A stretch of DNA of 64,000 nucleotides from Defluviitaleaceae bacterium (GTDB lineage Bacteria > Bacillota > Clostridia > Lachnospirales > WQUN01). Shown here in pieces: positions 25,369-34,135 of the stretch. The notes under the pieces were generated by a model, which had not been told where the DNA came from, made no database searches, and saw only the letters and a program-made list of their open reading frames with translations. A program made the translations under genes and the position numbers. The stretch covers positions 1-64,000 of the forward strand of contig WRDO01000009.1 of assembly GCA_009779755.1 (NCBI GenBank), in the 5' to 3' direction. Within the stretch, counting starts at the first letter, position 1; the number at the start of each line of letters is the position of its first letter.

Positions 25369-26910
25369 ATGTTCGTTAAGGTTTCAAGCGGTGCGGTGAT
25401 GGGGGTGGACGGTTACATTGTTGATGTGGAAGTGGACGTTGCAAGCGGTTTGCCGGGCTTCGACGTGGTGGGCCTACCCGATTCCGCGGTAAAGGAATCA
25501 CGCGAACGGGTACGCGCCGCCATCCGCAACGCGGGTTTCGCGTTCCCCGTCAAGCGTATAACCGTAAACCTCGCACCTGCCGATACGCGCAAGTCAGGCC
25601 CTGCCTTCGACCTACCCATTGCGGTGGGTCTTTTGATTTGCTCGGGCGTATTAAATGAAAAAACGGCGGATAAAGCCTTCTTCGCGGGGGAGCTGTCGCT
25701 GGACGGAGCCGTCCGTCCCATATCGGGTATGCTGCCGATGCTGCTCGCCGCTCGGGAAGTTGGGATCATAAAATGCTACGTCCCGTTGGAAAACGCGCGT
25801 GAGGCATCGCTTGTGGCGGGCATGACGGTATACCCGTTGACCCATTTAAATGAACTCGTATCGGGTCCCGACACAAATCTGGTTGCGCCGTTCCCAAGCG
25901 CCGCGGAAAGTAACCCCTACGATGTCGATTTCGCCGATGTCGCGGGTCAGGTCCACGTAAAACGCGCATTGGAAATTGCCGCCGCGGGTTGCCATAACTT
26001 GGTCATGATCGGCCCGCCCGGTGCGGGTAAGACAATGCTTGCGCGAAGGATGCCCACGATCCTGCCCGACCTTTCCTTCGACGAAAGCATCGAAATCACC
26101 AAGATATATTCCATCGCGGGATTGTTGGGCGAACGGCATTTGATCACCGAGCGGCCCTTCCGTACGCCGCACCATACGGCTTCCTATATATCGATAACCG
26201 GGGGCGGGCGCGTACCCGCACCGGGGGAGATCAGCCTTGCGCACAACGGCGTCCTCTTCCTCGACGAACTGCCCGAATTCCAAAAGAAAGCCCTCGAAAC
26301 CCTGCGCCAACCGATGGAGGACGGGCACATCACGCTTAACCGCGTGGGCGGCGTATGCACGTACCCCAGCGTGTTCCTTTTGCTGGCGGCGATGAACCCC
26401 TGCCCCTGCGGATACCAAGGTACGCAGCGTTGCAAATGCACCGAAGCGGAGATCGCGCGTTATTTGGACAAAATTTCCGGCCCGTTGTTGGACAGGATCG
26501 ACATCATGGTGGAAGCCACGTCGGTAAGTTACGGGGAACTGGCGGGGGGCGAAAACACGGGTGGGAAGCACCCCTCCTCCGCACCGCCGCCGCATGCAGA
26601 AACCTCCGCCGAGGTAAAGGCACGCGTGGAACACGCGCGTGAGCGGCAGTCCCATCGCTTCGCTTCCGCGTCCGTCCGCTTTAACGCGAAGATGTCCGCA
26701 TCCATGGTAAAAAAATATTGCAAGCTCAACCGCGAAAGCGGCGACTTACTTAAGCAGGTGTTCGAATCCATGAACATGAGTGCGCGGGCGTACCATAAGA
26801 TATTAAAGATCGCACGGACGATCGCTGACTTGGCCGATGCGCCGGAGATCGATGTTGCGCACATCGCGGAAGCGGTTTCATACAGAGGGCTGGATAGGAA
26901 ATATTGGTAA
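25369..26910 (+). CDS. YifB/ComM-family AAA+ ATPase (Mg chelatase-like)
   Basis: A 513-residue protein with the complete family layout: an N-terminal ChlI-like domain (VDVEVDVASGLPGFDVVG, PADTRKSGPAFDLPIA), an AAA+ core with Walker A MIGPPGAGKTMLARRMP, GEISLAHNGVLFLDELPEF as Walker B, the Cys-rich AMNPCPCGYQGTQRCKC and a C-terminal SARAYHKILKIARTIADL. ComM is a helicase aiding branch migration in natural transformation; YifB relatives are widespread and their role outside competent bacteria is less clear. It follows the MNT/HEPN pair by 3 bases. Confidence 0.96.
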   Translation: MFVKVSSGAVMGVDGYIVDVEVDVASGLPGFDVVGLPDSAVKESRERVRAAIRNAGFAFPVKRITVNLAPADTRKSGPAFDLPIAVGLLICSGVLNEKTADKAFFAGELSLDGAVRPISGMLPMLLAAREVGIIKCYVPLENAREASLVAGMTVYPLTHLNELVSGPDTNLVAPFPSAAESNPYDVDFADVAGQVHVKRALEIAAAGCHNLVMIGPPGAGKTMLARRMPTILPDLSFDESIEITKIYSIAGLLGERHLITERPFRTPHHTASYISITGGGRVPAPGEISLAHNGVLFLDELPEFQKKALETLRQPMEDGHITLNRVGGVCTYPSVFLLLAAMNPCPCGYQGTQRCKCTEAEIARYLDKISGPLLDRIDIMVEATSVSYGELAGGENTGGKHPSSAPPPHAETSAEVKARVEHARERQSHRFASASVRFNAKMSASMVKKYCKLNRESGDLLKQVFESMNMSARAYHKILKIARTIADLADAPEIDVAHIAEAVSYRGLDRKYW

Positions 26911-26982
26911 TAAAAAATACTTTACTTTGACGTTAACAAACCCTTGTGATACGTTGCCTTCGGTTTTATAAAGGAGGCAATC

Positions 26983-27816
26983 ATGTTTACGCAGTTAAAG
27001 GAAATGTTGAAAAAGCCCGCGCTGTACGAAAAAGGTACAATCGCGTTGTGGACCGACGAACATATATCGAAGGGTATGCTCGAGGCACACTTGGACCCCA
27101 CATGTGACGCGGCGACGCGAAATCACGCCACCGTACGCGGACACGTCAAATGGATCGCGTCGGTCGCCCCTACGGAGGAATACCGCGATTTATTGGATTT
27201 GGGCTGCGGCCCCGGTATCTACGCGGAGGAATTCCACAAAGTGGGGTATCGGGTATCGGGGGTGGATATTTCCCAACGTTCCATTGATTACGCCCTTAGC
27301 GCGGCAAAGGAAAAAGATTTACCCATCACATATTGGTGCCAAGACTTTACCGAGATGGACTTCGTCGAACGTTTTGACTTGATCACGTTAATTTATTACG
27401 ATTTTTGCACGCTCCCCACGGAAAGCAGGGCCAAAGCGTTGGAAAACATTTACGCTTTATTAAAGCCCAACGGGTTGCTGATCGTCGAAATCCATACACC
27501 GTTGTATATTGAAGGGCGGGAGGAATCCACACATTGGGAATACGCGGAGGACGGCTTCCTTTGCGGCGAGCCGCATGTATGCCTCGAGGCGTTCCATCGG
27601 TATGACGAACACAACACGGTGTTGGACCGCACGGTTATTATTACGGAGCGCGAAATAAAGAGCGTAAACATTTGGCACCATACCTTCACAAAGGACGAAT
27701 TTACGCGGGATTTGTACGCGGCAGGGTTGCGCGTAAAATCCGTGTACGGGGACATGCTGGGCGCGGAATATATCGAAAGCGGTAAAGAGATATGTTTCAT
27801 CGCACAGAAGGGGTAA
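26983..27816 (+). CDS. Class I SAM-dependent methyltransferase
   Basis: A 277-residue methyltransferase with motif I LLDLGCGPGIYAEEFHKVG, acidic VSGVDISQRSIDYA, motif II FDLITLIYYDFCTLP and post-II LLKPNGLLIVEIHTP. The substrate is not apparent; similarity is to the broad Methyltransf_25-type small-molecule group. AGGAGG lies 7 bases before the ATG. A TTGACG at 26927-26932 may be part of its promoter. The downstream hairpin at 27864 may end its transcript. Confidence 0.92.
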   Translation: MFTQLKEMLKKPALYEKGTIALWTDEHISKGMLEAHLDPTCDAATRNHATVRGHVKWIASVAPTEEYRDLLDLGCGPGIYAEEFHKVGYRVSGVDISQRSIDYALSAAKEKDLPITYWCQDFTEMDFVERFDLITLIYYDFCTLPTESRAKALENIYALLKPNGLLIVEIHTPLYIEGREESTHWEYAEDGFLCGEPHVCLEAFHRYDEHNTVLDRTVIITEREIKSVNIWHHTFTKDEFTRDLYAAGLRVKSVYGDMLGAEYIESGKEICFIAQKG

Positions 27817-27863
27817 CTATAAAACGATTTTTATCTTCACAGCACATTGAATTAAAGTATAAT

Positions 27864-27893
27864 CCCCTTGATTACAGGCATCGAGGGGTTTTT
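27864..27893 (+). terminator. Hairpin plus T-run enclosing the ABC-F ribosome binding site
   Basis: CCCCTTGA (27864-27871) pairs with TCGAGGGG (27881-27888), an 8-bp stem with one G-T pair and a 9-base loop, followed by TTTTT (27889-27893). It has the form of an intrinsic terminator, yet its 3' arm contains the GAGGGG that should serve the ATG at 27895. It may end the methyltransferase transcript, attenuate the ABC-F gene, or both. A TATAAT at 27858-27863 could start transcription inside the hairpin and bypass it. Confidence 0.55.
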
Positions 27894-27894
27894 C

Positions 27895-29442
27895 ATGTCA
27901 TTGATTAACGTATCCAACCTGACCTTCGCTTACGAGGGCAGTTATGATACGATCTTCGAAAACGTCAGCTTTCAAATGGACACCGACTGGAAGCTGGGTT
28001 TTACGGGCAGGAACGGACGCGGAAAAACGACCTTCCTGCATCTTTTGATGGGGCGTTACGAATACGGCGGGACGATTTCCGCAAGCGTGGCGTTCGAATA
28101 TTTCCCCTATGACGTGAAGGATAAAAATGTCATCACAAAAGGTTTAATTGATGAAATTTGCCCGTCCTATCCCGAATGGCGGCTTTCACGCGAGCTGTCG
28201 TTGCTGGAAGTGGGCGATGATGTGTTAAATCGTCCGTTTTCCACCCTTTCCAACGGCGAACGTACCAAGGTCTTGCTTGCCGCACTTTTCCTCAGGGAAA
28301 ATAATTTCCTGCTCATCGACGAACCCACCAACCACTTGGATCGGCTGGGGCGCGAAACCGTCAGCCGTTATTTGGATACCAAAAAAGGATATATATTGGT
28401 TAGCCACGACCGGGCGTTTTTGGACGGTTGCGTCGATCATGTGCTTTCGATTAACAAAGCGAATATCGAAATCCAACGCGGTAATTTCTCCTCGTGGATG
28501 GCAAATAAGAAACTCCAAGATGCCTTCGAGCTGGCTGAAAACGCGAAATTAAAAAAGGACATCAAACGGCTGGAAGCGGCGGCGCGCCAAAGCACCCAAT
28601 GGGCCGACAAAGTGGAATCCACCAAGATGGGCAAGGGCGCGGCCAAGCTCCGCAAGAAAGGACACGTCAGCAAGGACACCATGGCCTATAACGCCGAAAA
28701 ATCCCGACGTATGCAGCAACGCCGAAAAAACCTCGAACGCAGGCAGGAATCCGCCATCGAGGAAAAATCGTCTCTATTAAAAAACCTCGACCACGCGGAT
28801 AAACTGAAGATAACGCAGCTGCCCTACCATACGGACCGTCTGCTTTCCCTTTTCGGCGTTTCGATTTTTTACGGCGACGCGGCAAGCCCCATGGGTAAAA
28901 GGGTTTGCCGTGACGTAAGTTTTTCCGTTGAAGCGGGCGACCGCATCGCGTTATGCGGCAGGAACGGTTCGGGCAAGACGAGCTTGCTTAAATTGATCTG
29001 CGGCGGGGAAGCAACGCGTGACGGGTCCCCGGGTTTATCGTATACCGGGGAATTTATGCGGGGCAGCCGATTGAAAATTTCTTATGTTCCGCAGGATACG
29101 TCGTCTCTTTGCGGTGATTTGTCCGACTACGCGCGGGAGCATGGCATCGATGAGAGCCTGTTTAAAGCGATCCTGCGAAAGTTGGATTTTTCCCGTATCC
29201 AATTCGAAAAGGACATGCGTGACTTTTCGGGCGGTCAAAAAAAGAAAACGCTCCTCGCGAAAAGCCTGTGCGAGAAAGCGCATTTGCTCGTATGGGACGA
29301 GCCCCTTAATTTCGTGGATGTATTGTCGCGTATGCAAATCGAGGAATTGCTGATGGAATACCGGCCGACCTTGCTTTTCGTCGAGCATGACGGCGTGTTT
29401 TGCGATAAGGTAGCCACCAAACGAATCAATTTGTTGCCGTAA
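27895..29442 (+). CDS. ABC-F protein, Lsa/CplR-like ribosomal protection type
   Basis: The 515-residue protein starts at ATG 27895 (GAGGGG 6 bases upstream; an earlier start would add nine non-conserved residues). It has two ABC domains and no membrane part: first Walker A FTGRNGRGKTTFLHLL with signature TLSNGERTKVLLAALFL and FLLIDEPTNHLD; a charged helical linker of about 80 residues; second Walker A LCGRNGSGKTSLLKL with FSGGQKKKTLLAKSL and LLVWDEPLNFVDV. The opening SLINVSNLTFAYEGSYD is characteristic of the Lsa/CplR group, which displaces lincosamide, streptogramin A and pleuromutilin drugs from the ribosome. Resistance is inferred from the group. Confidence 0.93.
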   Translation: MSLINVSNLTFAYEGSYDTIFENVSFQMDTDWKLGFTGRNGRGKTTFLHLLMGRYEYGGTISASVAFEYFPYDVKDKNVITKGLIDEICPSYPEWRLSRELSLLEVGDDVLNRPFSTLSNGERTKVLLAALFLRENNFLLIDEPTNHLDRLGRETVSRYLDTKKGYILVSHDRAFLDGCVDHVLSINKANIEIQRGNFSSWMANKKLQDAFELAENAKLKKDIKRLEAAARQSTQWADKVESTKMGKGAAKLRKKGHVSKDTMAYNAEKSRRMQQRRKNLERRQESAIEEKSSLLKNLDHADKLKITQLPYHTDRLLSLFGVSIFYGDAASPMGKRVCRDVSFSVEAGDRIALCGRNGSGKTSLLKLICGGEATRDGSPGLSYTGEFMRGSRLKISYVPQDTSSLCGDLSDYAREHGIDESLFKAILRKLDFSRIQFEKDMRDFSGGQKKKTLLAKSLCEKAHLLVWDEPLNFVDVLSRMQIEELLMEYRPTLLFVEHDGVFCDKVATKRINLLP

Positions 29443-29451
29443 AAAGATCAT

Positions 29452-29481
29452 TTGCACAGGATTCGACATATATGCTAAAAT
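29452..29481 (+). promoter_or_regulatory. Sigma-A promoter with extended -10 driving the 29.5-kb RNA
   Basis: TTGCAC (29452-29457) and TAAAAT (29476-29481) are 18 bases apart, and TGC directly before the -10 gives an extended TG-n element. The predicted start is near 29488, immediately ahead of the closing stem of the structured RNA and 9 or more bases after the ABC-F stop. Confidence 0.75.
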
Positions 29482-29487
29482 GCGTGT

Positions 29488-29758
29488 GTTACAAAAATCG
29501 TAGTGACCGTGAGGTGCGTCAACACCCCACGGCGCGTGTAGGGATCCGGAACATCGCCACACACACAGGCATACGCCTGCCACTACGTAACCTTAGTTTA
29601 GCACTTGATATCCCCCGTTTCAATGACAGCGGGTGGGAAGCGTGCCATATTTTGGTTTATGCTGGTAGGCGGTAACGGCTTATTCAACTTGATTGGATTT
29701 TTTGGTGTGTGTGTGGATGATGGCATTGTTTGCCGTCCTTACACACATTTTTATTTTT
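29488..29758 (+). ncRNA. Probable structured noncoding RNA (about 270 nt)
   Basis: No protein-like frame covers this 388-base gap. A 7-bp closing stem, CGTAGTG (29499-29505) with CACTACG (29581-29587), encloses two good hairpins. One is CCGTG/GGTG (507-516 of the 29-kb block) pairing with CACC/CACGG (523-532) around the loop CGTCAA. The other is CAGGC-ATAC-GCCTG at 29566-29579. A second domain pairs GCAC (29601-29604) with GTGC (29642-29645) around CCCG/CGGG. A strong promoter precedes and a strong terminator ends the unit. It lacks SRP, tmRNA, RNase P and T-box signatures that I know. Size and setting would fit a raiA-motif-type RNA, but I could not verify this. Confidence 0.7.
29708..29758 (+). 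terminator. Rho-independent terminator of the structured RNA
   Basis: TGTGTGT (29708-29714) pairs with ACACACA (29741-29747), and, after a small internal loop, GATGGCA (29719-29725) pairs with TGCCGTC (29731-29737) around TTGTT. The tail is TTTTTATTTTT (29748-29758). It closes the noncoding unit before the small gene at 29831. Confidence 0.88.
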
Positions 29759-29830
29759 GGCGGCTCCGTGGGGGATGCATGTATGGACGCTTTCCCCATA
29801 GGCGCTGCCGTACAGGGAAGGATGTTTGAC

Positions 29831-30175
29831 ATGAAAACCCCAACTACGGAACAGGAAATACCCAAGTTCATACATAACGTGGAATGGCACATAAACAGGA
29901 TTTCCAATTCCGTTATCTTCGATGAGGCTTATATACGGAAAAACATCCGCGAAATGGATGATTCCGAATATGAAGGTTTTTATCGTTCATTCATCAACAA
30001 TTTTAAGCCTTATATAAAAGACTTCCGAAAGTATGAAGCATCCCTGCAAAAATTGATGGGAATGTATCCCGATTACCCCGGCCTTTGCGTGTTACAGGAT
30101 AAGGTCATAATCGCGTTGCTCAACTTGAATCGGATCATCGATATTTTGGAGGACGAATGGATGAAGAGGGGATAA
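29831..30175 (+). CDS. Small helical protein of unknown function
   Basis: The ATG at 29831 has AAGGA (29818-29822) at an 8-base spacing, giving 114 residues; the longer frame upstream runs through the noncoding terminator and is not credible. The sequence (MKTPTTEQEIPKFIHNVEWH, later YIKDFRKYEASLQKLMG, ending RIIDILEDEWMKRG) is charged and appears all-helical, with no signal peptide or membrane segment. I recognise no family. It ends 5 bases from the convergent GH10-like gene. Confidence 0.7.
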   Translation: MKTPTTEQEIPKFIHNVEWHINRISNSVIFDEAYIRKNIREMDDSEYEGFYRSFINNFKPYIKDFRKYEASLQKLMGMYPDYPGLCVLQDKVIIALLNLNRIIDILEDEWMKRG

Positions 30176-30180
30176 TTGTC

Positions 30181-32430
30181 TTACCCCGGGGGACTTTCGT
30201 CATGCAGCCGGTTAACGGCGGTGACGGCGTAAAAATAATCTCCCGTATCTTCGGGGACGGCAAAAATGTAATCATCATGCCCCGGCGCAGCGGGCACGAT
30301 AACGAAGATATTCGAAGGATCGTTTAAATCGATCCTTTCGCTTAAAGAACGGTAAATCACGAAATACCGAGGCGCGACCGTTGGACACGGGTTGCCCTCG
30401 GTATTTTTCCATGCGATGAAGTCCTCGCCGATGACCACGTTCGCCGGGCGCGACGGGGCGGTACCGCCGAGGTGGGGCATGGGCGGTACGAGCGCGGGGG
30501 TGCTCCATAAAGTTTGCCGCAGGGTTTCCATGGTGTCCCTCATGCCTTGCCCGCGACCGGGGCGCATTTGGTTTTGGGAGAAAAACATGGAGCCGCGTAT
30601 GGCGGGATTGCCGAGGTTATACGCTTCCTGCCGTAAAAGCGTCCGCATCCCCTCGTTTTCGAAGCCGGGTGAATTGCGCCATTTCGTGGGGACGGTGACG
30701 GGGTTTTGGCGGTATTGGTTGTCCATACGGTACAAGCCGACGCCGATGTACAATTGCGCGTTGGTGTACGTGCCTTGCGAGTTGCGTAAATGCCCGTGCG
30801 GCCCGTAATCATGGAACAGCCGCGCCCACCAATCGGCAATGGGGCCGTAGGGGGCCAAGGAATTTGTCCATTCCCAATAGATTTGCGGGGTCAAATAATC
30901 GATGTAGTTTTCGATCACCCAACGGCGCGTATCGGCGAAGGATGAATGGTAATTCGACCATGTCGTGGCGGAGGGCGAACCCGTACCCGCGTTGAAGCCG
31001 CCGCCGTCCAGCCCCGTGTTGCCTTCGTTCGCCGACATCCACACACCGCCGGGGCTGATGCCGAACTTCACCCACGGAGCGGCTTCGCGGATGGCCGCGC
31101 CCACGTCGATGATCAAACGCTCCGTTTGCTCGCGGCGGAAGTTTGCGCGGCCCGCGGCGGTATCGGGGAAAGCGGAAGCGTTGTACCGCGCGAAGGTGTC
31201 CGTAATTGGGAAGTCGGACGGATAAAAATAATCGTCGAAATGTATCGCATCGATATCGTAATTTTCCACTACTTCCAATACGCGGCGCGTAACCCATTCG
31301 CGTACGCCGGGCGCGGCGGGGTCCACGACATAACGGTTTTCGCCCAATTTCACGTAATCGCCGAAGAGTTCAAACGCCGTGCCGGGGAGTTGCTCCCATT
31401 CGCGGCGGATTTGCGTAAGACTTGTTACGGATTCGCCCGTGGAGGAAAGGGTGATACCGCTGTAGCTTTCGATGATATGCGTAACGCGGTACGGATTAAA
31501 CCACGCGTGGAATTCGATGTTGCGTTCCCGCGCCAGTCGGACGGCATACGCCAAGGGGTCGAACGCGACGCCTTGGGAATCCAGTAATTGGCCGGTAAAG
31601 CTCGTTTCCCCGGTCAGCCACGCCGACCACGGGGAGATATCCGAGCGGTATAAGGCGTCCCCTGTCGGGCTGATTTGGAATACGACCGCGTTAAAACCCA
31701 AGTCCGCGATTTCATCAAAGCGTTGGCGCAGTTCTTCCTTTTGTTTGTCTACATGGGCGGGAGAAGTCCCGCGCGCCTCGGCGGAAGGCCAATCGATGTT
31801 CACCACCGTCGCGATCCATGCCGCGCGCAGGTGATGCTTTTGCGGGTTGTCTTCGCCGCGTGCGATGACGGGCAGGAAGGGACGGTAACGGTCGGCCGGG
31901 TCGATGACGGCGTGATAGAAACGGGCGATGGCGGATTGCAAAACGGATATTTCTGTTAGGATGTCCGCGGGATTCGCGTCGTTTAGTATATTTTGACTCC
32001 GTTGTACGGCTTCGCGGAAAATACGCAAGTCCGCTTCCGCGTACCTGCCGGTTTGGATGTTCGCGCCTTCCGCCTGCGCCCAACGCAATCGGTTAAGGGC
32101 GTAATCAATAAGCGCGGAGAGTTGATCGGTATCGGTCGGCTGCGCGGGTATGTATGGGGGGATTTCGCGCCAAATAAAAACAGGAACGGGCTCCGCTTCG
32201 TTGGTAAGCCCGTTTCCCGCTTCGTTGTCAGGCTCGTTTCCCGCTTCGACATTGCCTTGCGCTTGTCCGTTTGTAATTGCGGTTTCAATTTCGTTATTAC
32301 CAATCGGGTCTATTTCGCCCTCCGTCGCAATCGGCGGAACGTCCCGCAAAACGGCAACCGTAATTGCAAAAGCCGCGATGATTAATAAAAATGAGGAGGT
32401 GTAATACCCCTTCATTCCCCGCCGCCTCAC
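30181..32430 (-). CDS. GH10-like (GHL10/DUF187) glycoside hydrolase, membrane-anchored
   Basis: A 749-residue protein with an N-terminal hydrophobic helix (about residues 12-30), a linker and helical region, then the GHL10 barrel: LRAAWIATVVNIDWPSAEAR, DLGFNAVVFQISPTGDALYR, IEFHAWFNPYRVTH, VENYDIDAIHFDDYFYPSDF and VKFGISPGGVWMSANEG. This is the pattern of YddW/YngK-like enzymes, which cleave glycan strands freed of stem peptides, such as denuded peptidoglycan. A fibronectin-like C-terminus (PRYFVIYRSLSERIDL) follows. Its start overlaps the upstream gene by 4 bases. It acts outside the membrane; the exact substrate is unproven. Confidence 0.92.
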   Translation of the reverse strand: MRRRGMKGYYTSSFLLIIAAFAITVAVLRDVPPIATEGEIDPIGNNEIETAITNGQAQGNVEAGNEPDNEAGNGLTNEAEPVPVFIWREIPPYIPAQPTDTDQLSALIDYALNRLRWAQAEGANIQTGRYAEADLRIFREAVQRSQNILNDANPADILTEISVLQSAIARFYHAVIDPADRYRPFLPVIARGEDNPQKHHLRAAWIATVVNIDWPSAEARGTSPAHVDKQKEELRQRFDEIADLGFNAVVFQISPTGDALYRSDISPWSAWLTGETSFTGQLLDSQGVAFDPLAYAVRLARERNIEFHAWFNPYRVTHIIESYSGITLSSTGESVTSLTQIRREWEQLPGTAFELFGDYVKLGENRYVVDPAAPGVREWVTRRVLEVVENYDIDAIHFDDYFYPSDFPITDTFARYNASAFPDTAAGRANFRREQTERLIIDVGAAIREAAPWVKFGISPGGVWMSANEGNTGLDGGGFNAGTGSPSATTWSNYHSSFADTRRWVIENYIDYLTPQIYWEWTNSLAPYGPIADWWARLFHDYGPHGHLRNSQGTYTNAQLYIGVGLYRMDNQYRQNPVTVPTKWRNSPGFENEGMRTLLRQEAYNLGNPAIRGSMFFSQNQMRPGRGQGMRDTMETLRQTLWSTPALVPPMPHLGGTAPSRPANVVIGEDFIAWKNTEGNPCPTVAPRYFVIYRSLSERIDLNDPSNIFVIVPAAPGHDDYIFAVPEDTGDYFYAVTAVNRLHDESPPG

Positions 32431-33428
32431 GCGAACAATCCCGCGTTGTTATCCATGTATGCCTTTAGGAAATCCAGCACTTCCATCGTGCAATCCGCTA
32501 CGCGGTTGTGCTTGTAATCCCTGTTCGTGGAAAAATAGCCGAAATACCCCCAAGGGTCCTTCGTTTGCGTGCCCCAATCCCACAAGCCGTCGGCATTACG
32601 GTTCGCCATCAGCCACTCGACCGCGTCGGCGAGGTATAACGCCGACCCGCGGAATTGGTTGATGTAATTGAAGGTATGGAACCATCGGCGGGTTTGTTTA
32701 TACACGAAATGATCCGGCAGCCGTTGGGGCGTCTTGTCCCAAAAATAACCGTTTTGGTACGCGTGTTCGCCGTGGTGGCGCAGCATGGCTTCCTCCATGC
32801 ACGGCGGCAGTTCGGCGCGCCGCTTCAACAACAAGCCGAATTGCATCGGCACGAGCCGTGCCTCCTTCGTCCAAAACACTTCGTGCTGTGCGTCCCGCTC
32901 CCGCTCGTAAGAATATTCGCCGCTTTCATAGGCGCGGGTGGCGATGTACATCCATTCGTTATACGTACGGTCGCACAGCTTGTTATACGGTTTAATCGAT
33001 TCGATAGCCTCGCTTACTATCGCGGCGTTCCACGGCGCGGCGCGTTCGTTCTTTTCGAACAACGGCTCGCGGGCCGTCCCCTTTAAGAATTCTTCCAAAT
33101 AATCGTACGCAAGCAATAAAATATCCCCGTCGTCGAGGGTCAGGCCGATGTATTGGCACCGCTTGATCGCCACGAGCGAGCTGGGGAATTTATCCTTCGC
33201 CGAATAGTCCTTGTCGCGCAACCTGCCCCATCCGCCGCGGTAATCTTGCGCGTCGCGCAGCTCCTTCACGATGTCGCTCCCTAAAAACGACGGTCGCAGA
33301 GCGGTTAACGTATCGTCGCCGTACGGCACATCAAGCAAGTGGAAAAGGATTTTATACCGCACGGCAGGGTATGCGCAGAAGTCGTACAGGCGTTGTGCGG
33401 TACGGGTAAAGGTTTCGCGGGTCAACAT
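32427..33428 (-). CDS. Uncharacterised protein, alpha/alpha-toroid-like
   Basis: A 333-residue soluble protein rich in helices and aromatics. Repeated segments such as AQDYRGGWGRLRDKDY, SSLVAIKRCQYIGL and NRNADGLWDWGTQTKDPWGY resemble the G-G-W / D-G-x-W units of alpha/alpha-toroid (squalene/terpene-cyclase-like) folds. No catalytic D-x-D-D-like motif is evident. The ATG lies 7 bases inside the TOPRIM-like gene's end, and its stop overlaps the GH10-like gene by 4, so the four minus-strand genes here may be cotranscribed. The fold is a guess from repeats; function is unknown. Confidence 0.6.
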   Translation of the reverse strand: MLTRETFTRTAQRLYDFCAYPAVRYKILFHLLDVPYGDDTLTALRPSFLGSDIVKELRDAQDYRGGWGRLRDKDYSAKDKFPSSLVAIKRCQYIGLTLDDGDILLLAYDYLEEFLKGTAREPLFEKNERAAPWNAAIVSEAIESIKPYNKLCDRTYNEWMYIATRAYESGEYSYERERDAQHEVFWTKEARLVPMQFGLLLKRRAELPPCMEEAMLRHHGEHAYQNGYFWDKTPQRLPDHFVYKQTRRWFHTFNYINQFRGSALYLADAVEWLMANRNADGLWDWGTQTKDPWGYFGYFSTNRDYKHNRVADCTMEVLDFLKAYMDNNAGLFA

Positions 33429-34135
33429 GGTTGAATTGGTTGGGGGTAGTGCTTATCCAAAAAAACGTTCATGTTGGAATGGCGGTGTAAGGATGTTAAG
33501 CCTTGTTTTATTAACTCCCAACTATTGTTGTAATCGTTGCCTAACGTTAACGCAGGATCGTTTAAAAATGTATAAAGGCTTTCTGCGTCATTTTCATATT
33601 GCTTAGCGAAATCATCGGCGGTTTTGCTTTTTTGTTTTTTTGTTAAATTTGCATTACCGCAAACGACATGGTCGAAATTACAAGAAACAAAATAAACATC
33701 GAAAGGAATGGTCTTAAATATTTTCTTTAATCCGATAAGTATCTCCAGATTTTTTCGCTTGCGTTCATGGATTTTGATTAAATTATCCACACGATCGTAT
33801 AATATGGTATTTTCATCATAAAAGGGGTCTTCATGACCGTCACTATGTACCCTTGCGCAATCGGGTATGTATACGCCGTCTGTATCAAATAACAACACCA
33901 CACGGTTAATATCCCTACTTGGCGACATCCCATAACCATCACAATACATTTTTACGTGACGTGTTACTTCATTTTTAATGTTTTTGGTATTTGGATTGCT
34001 TGTTATGTCACCGTTGGTGAATGCAAAGCGTATTTGTTCACCGGGTTTATTTTTACATTGTAAATTTTCCAACGGTTTTGCTAACGCGGCTGAATCGTTT
34101 GCGCCTTCAACGATGAAGAGCAAAACTTTTTTCAT
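33422..34135 (-). CDS. TOPRIM-like protein, putative defence effector
   Basis: A 237-residue protein beginning KKVLLFIVEGANDSAALAKP and containing NRVVLLFDTDGVYIPD. The V-E-G-x-x-D and later D-x-D arrangement is that of TOPRIM nuclease/primase domains, as in OLD-family and DUF4435 proteins. It overlaps the upstream ATPase gene by 4 bases (ATGA), a typical two-gene arrangement like PARIS (AriA/AriB), AbiL or RloAB antiphage systems. The DNA is visibly AT-richer than its surroundings. Which of these systems it belongs to cannot be settled by eye. Confidence 0.6.
   Translation of the reverse strand: MKKVLLFIVEGANDSAALAKPLENLQCKNKPGEQIRFAFTNGDITSNPNTKNIKNEVTRHVKMYCDGYGMSPSRDINRVVLLFDTDGVYIPDCARVHSDGHEDPFYDENTILYDRVDNLIKIHERKRKNLEILIGLKKIFKTIPFDVYFVSCNFDHVVCGNANLTKKQKSKTADDFAKQYENDAESLYTFLNDPALTLGNDYNNSWELIKQGLTSLHRHSNMNVFLDKHYPQPIQPC

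Noticed and set aside
29600..29650. GGGTGG-containing stem suggesting a T-box leader
   Set aside because: The T-box G-G-G-T-G-G-N-A-C-C-G-C-G core is not complete, the stem is followed by a terminator, and the next gene is not an aminoacyl-tRNA synthetase or amino-acid gene.
33783..33791. Perfect DnaA-box-like TTATCCACA
   Set aside because: It is a single copy inside a coding region of the TOPRIM-like gene, with no cluster or AT-rich unwinding element; chance occurrence.
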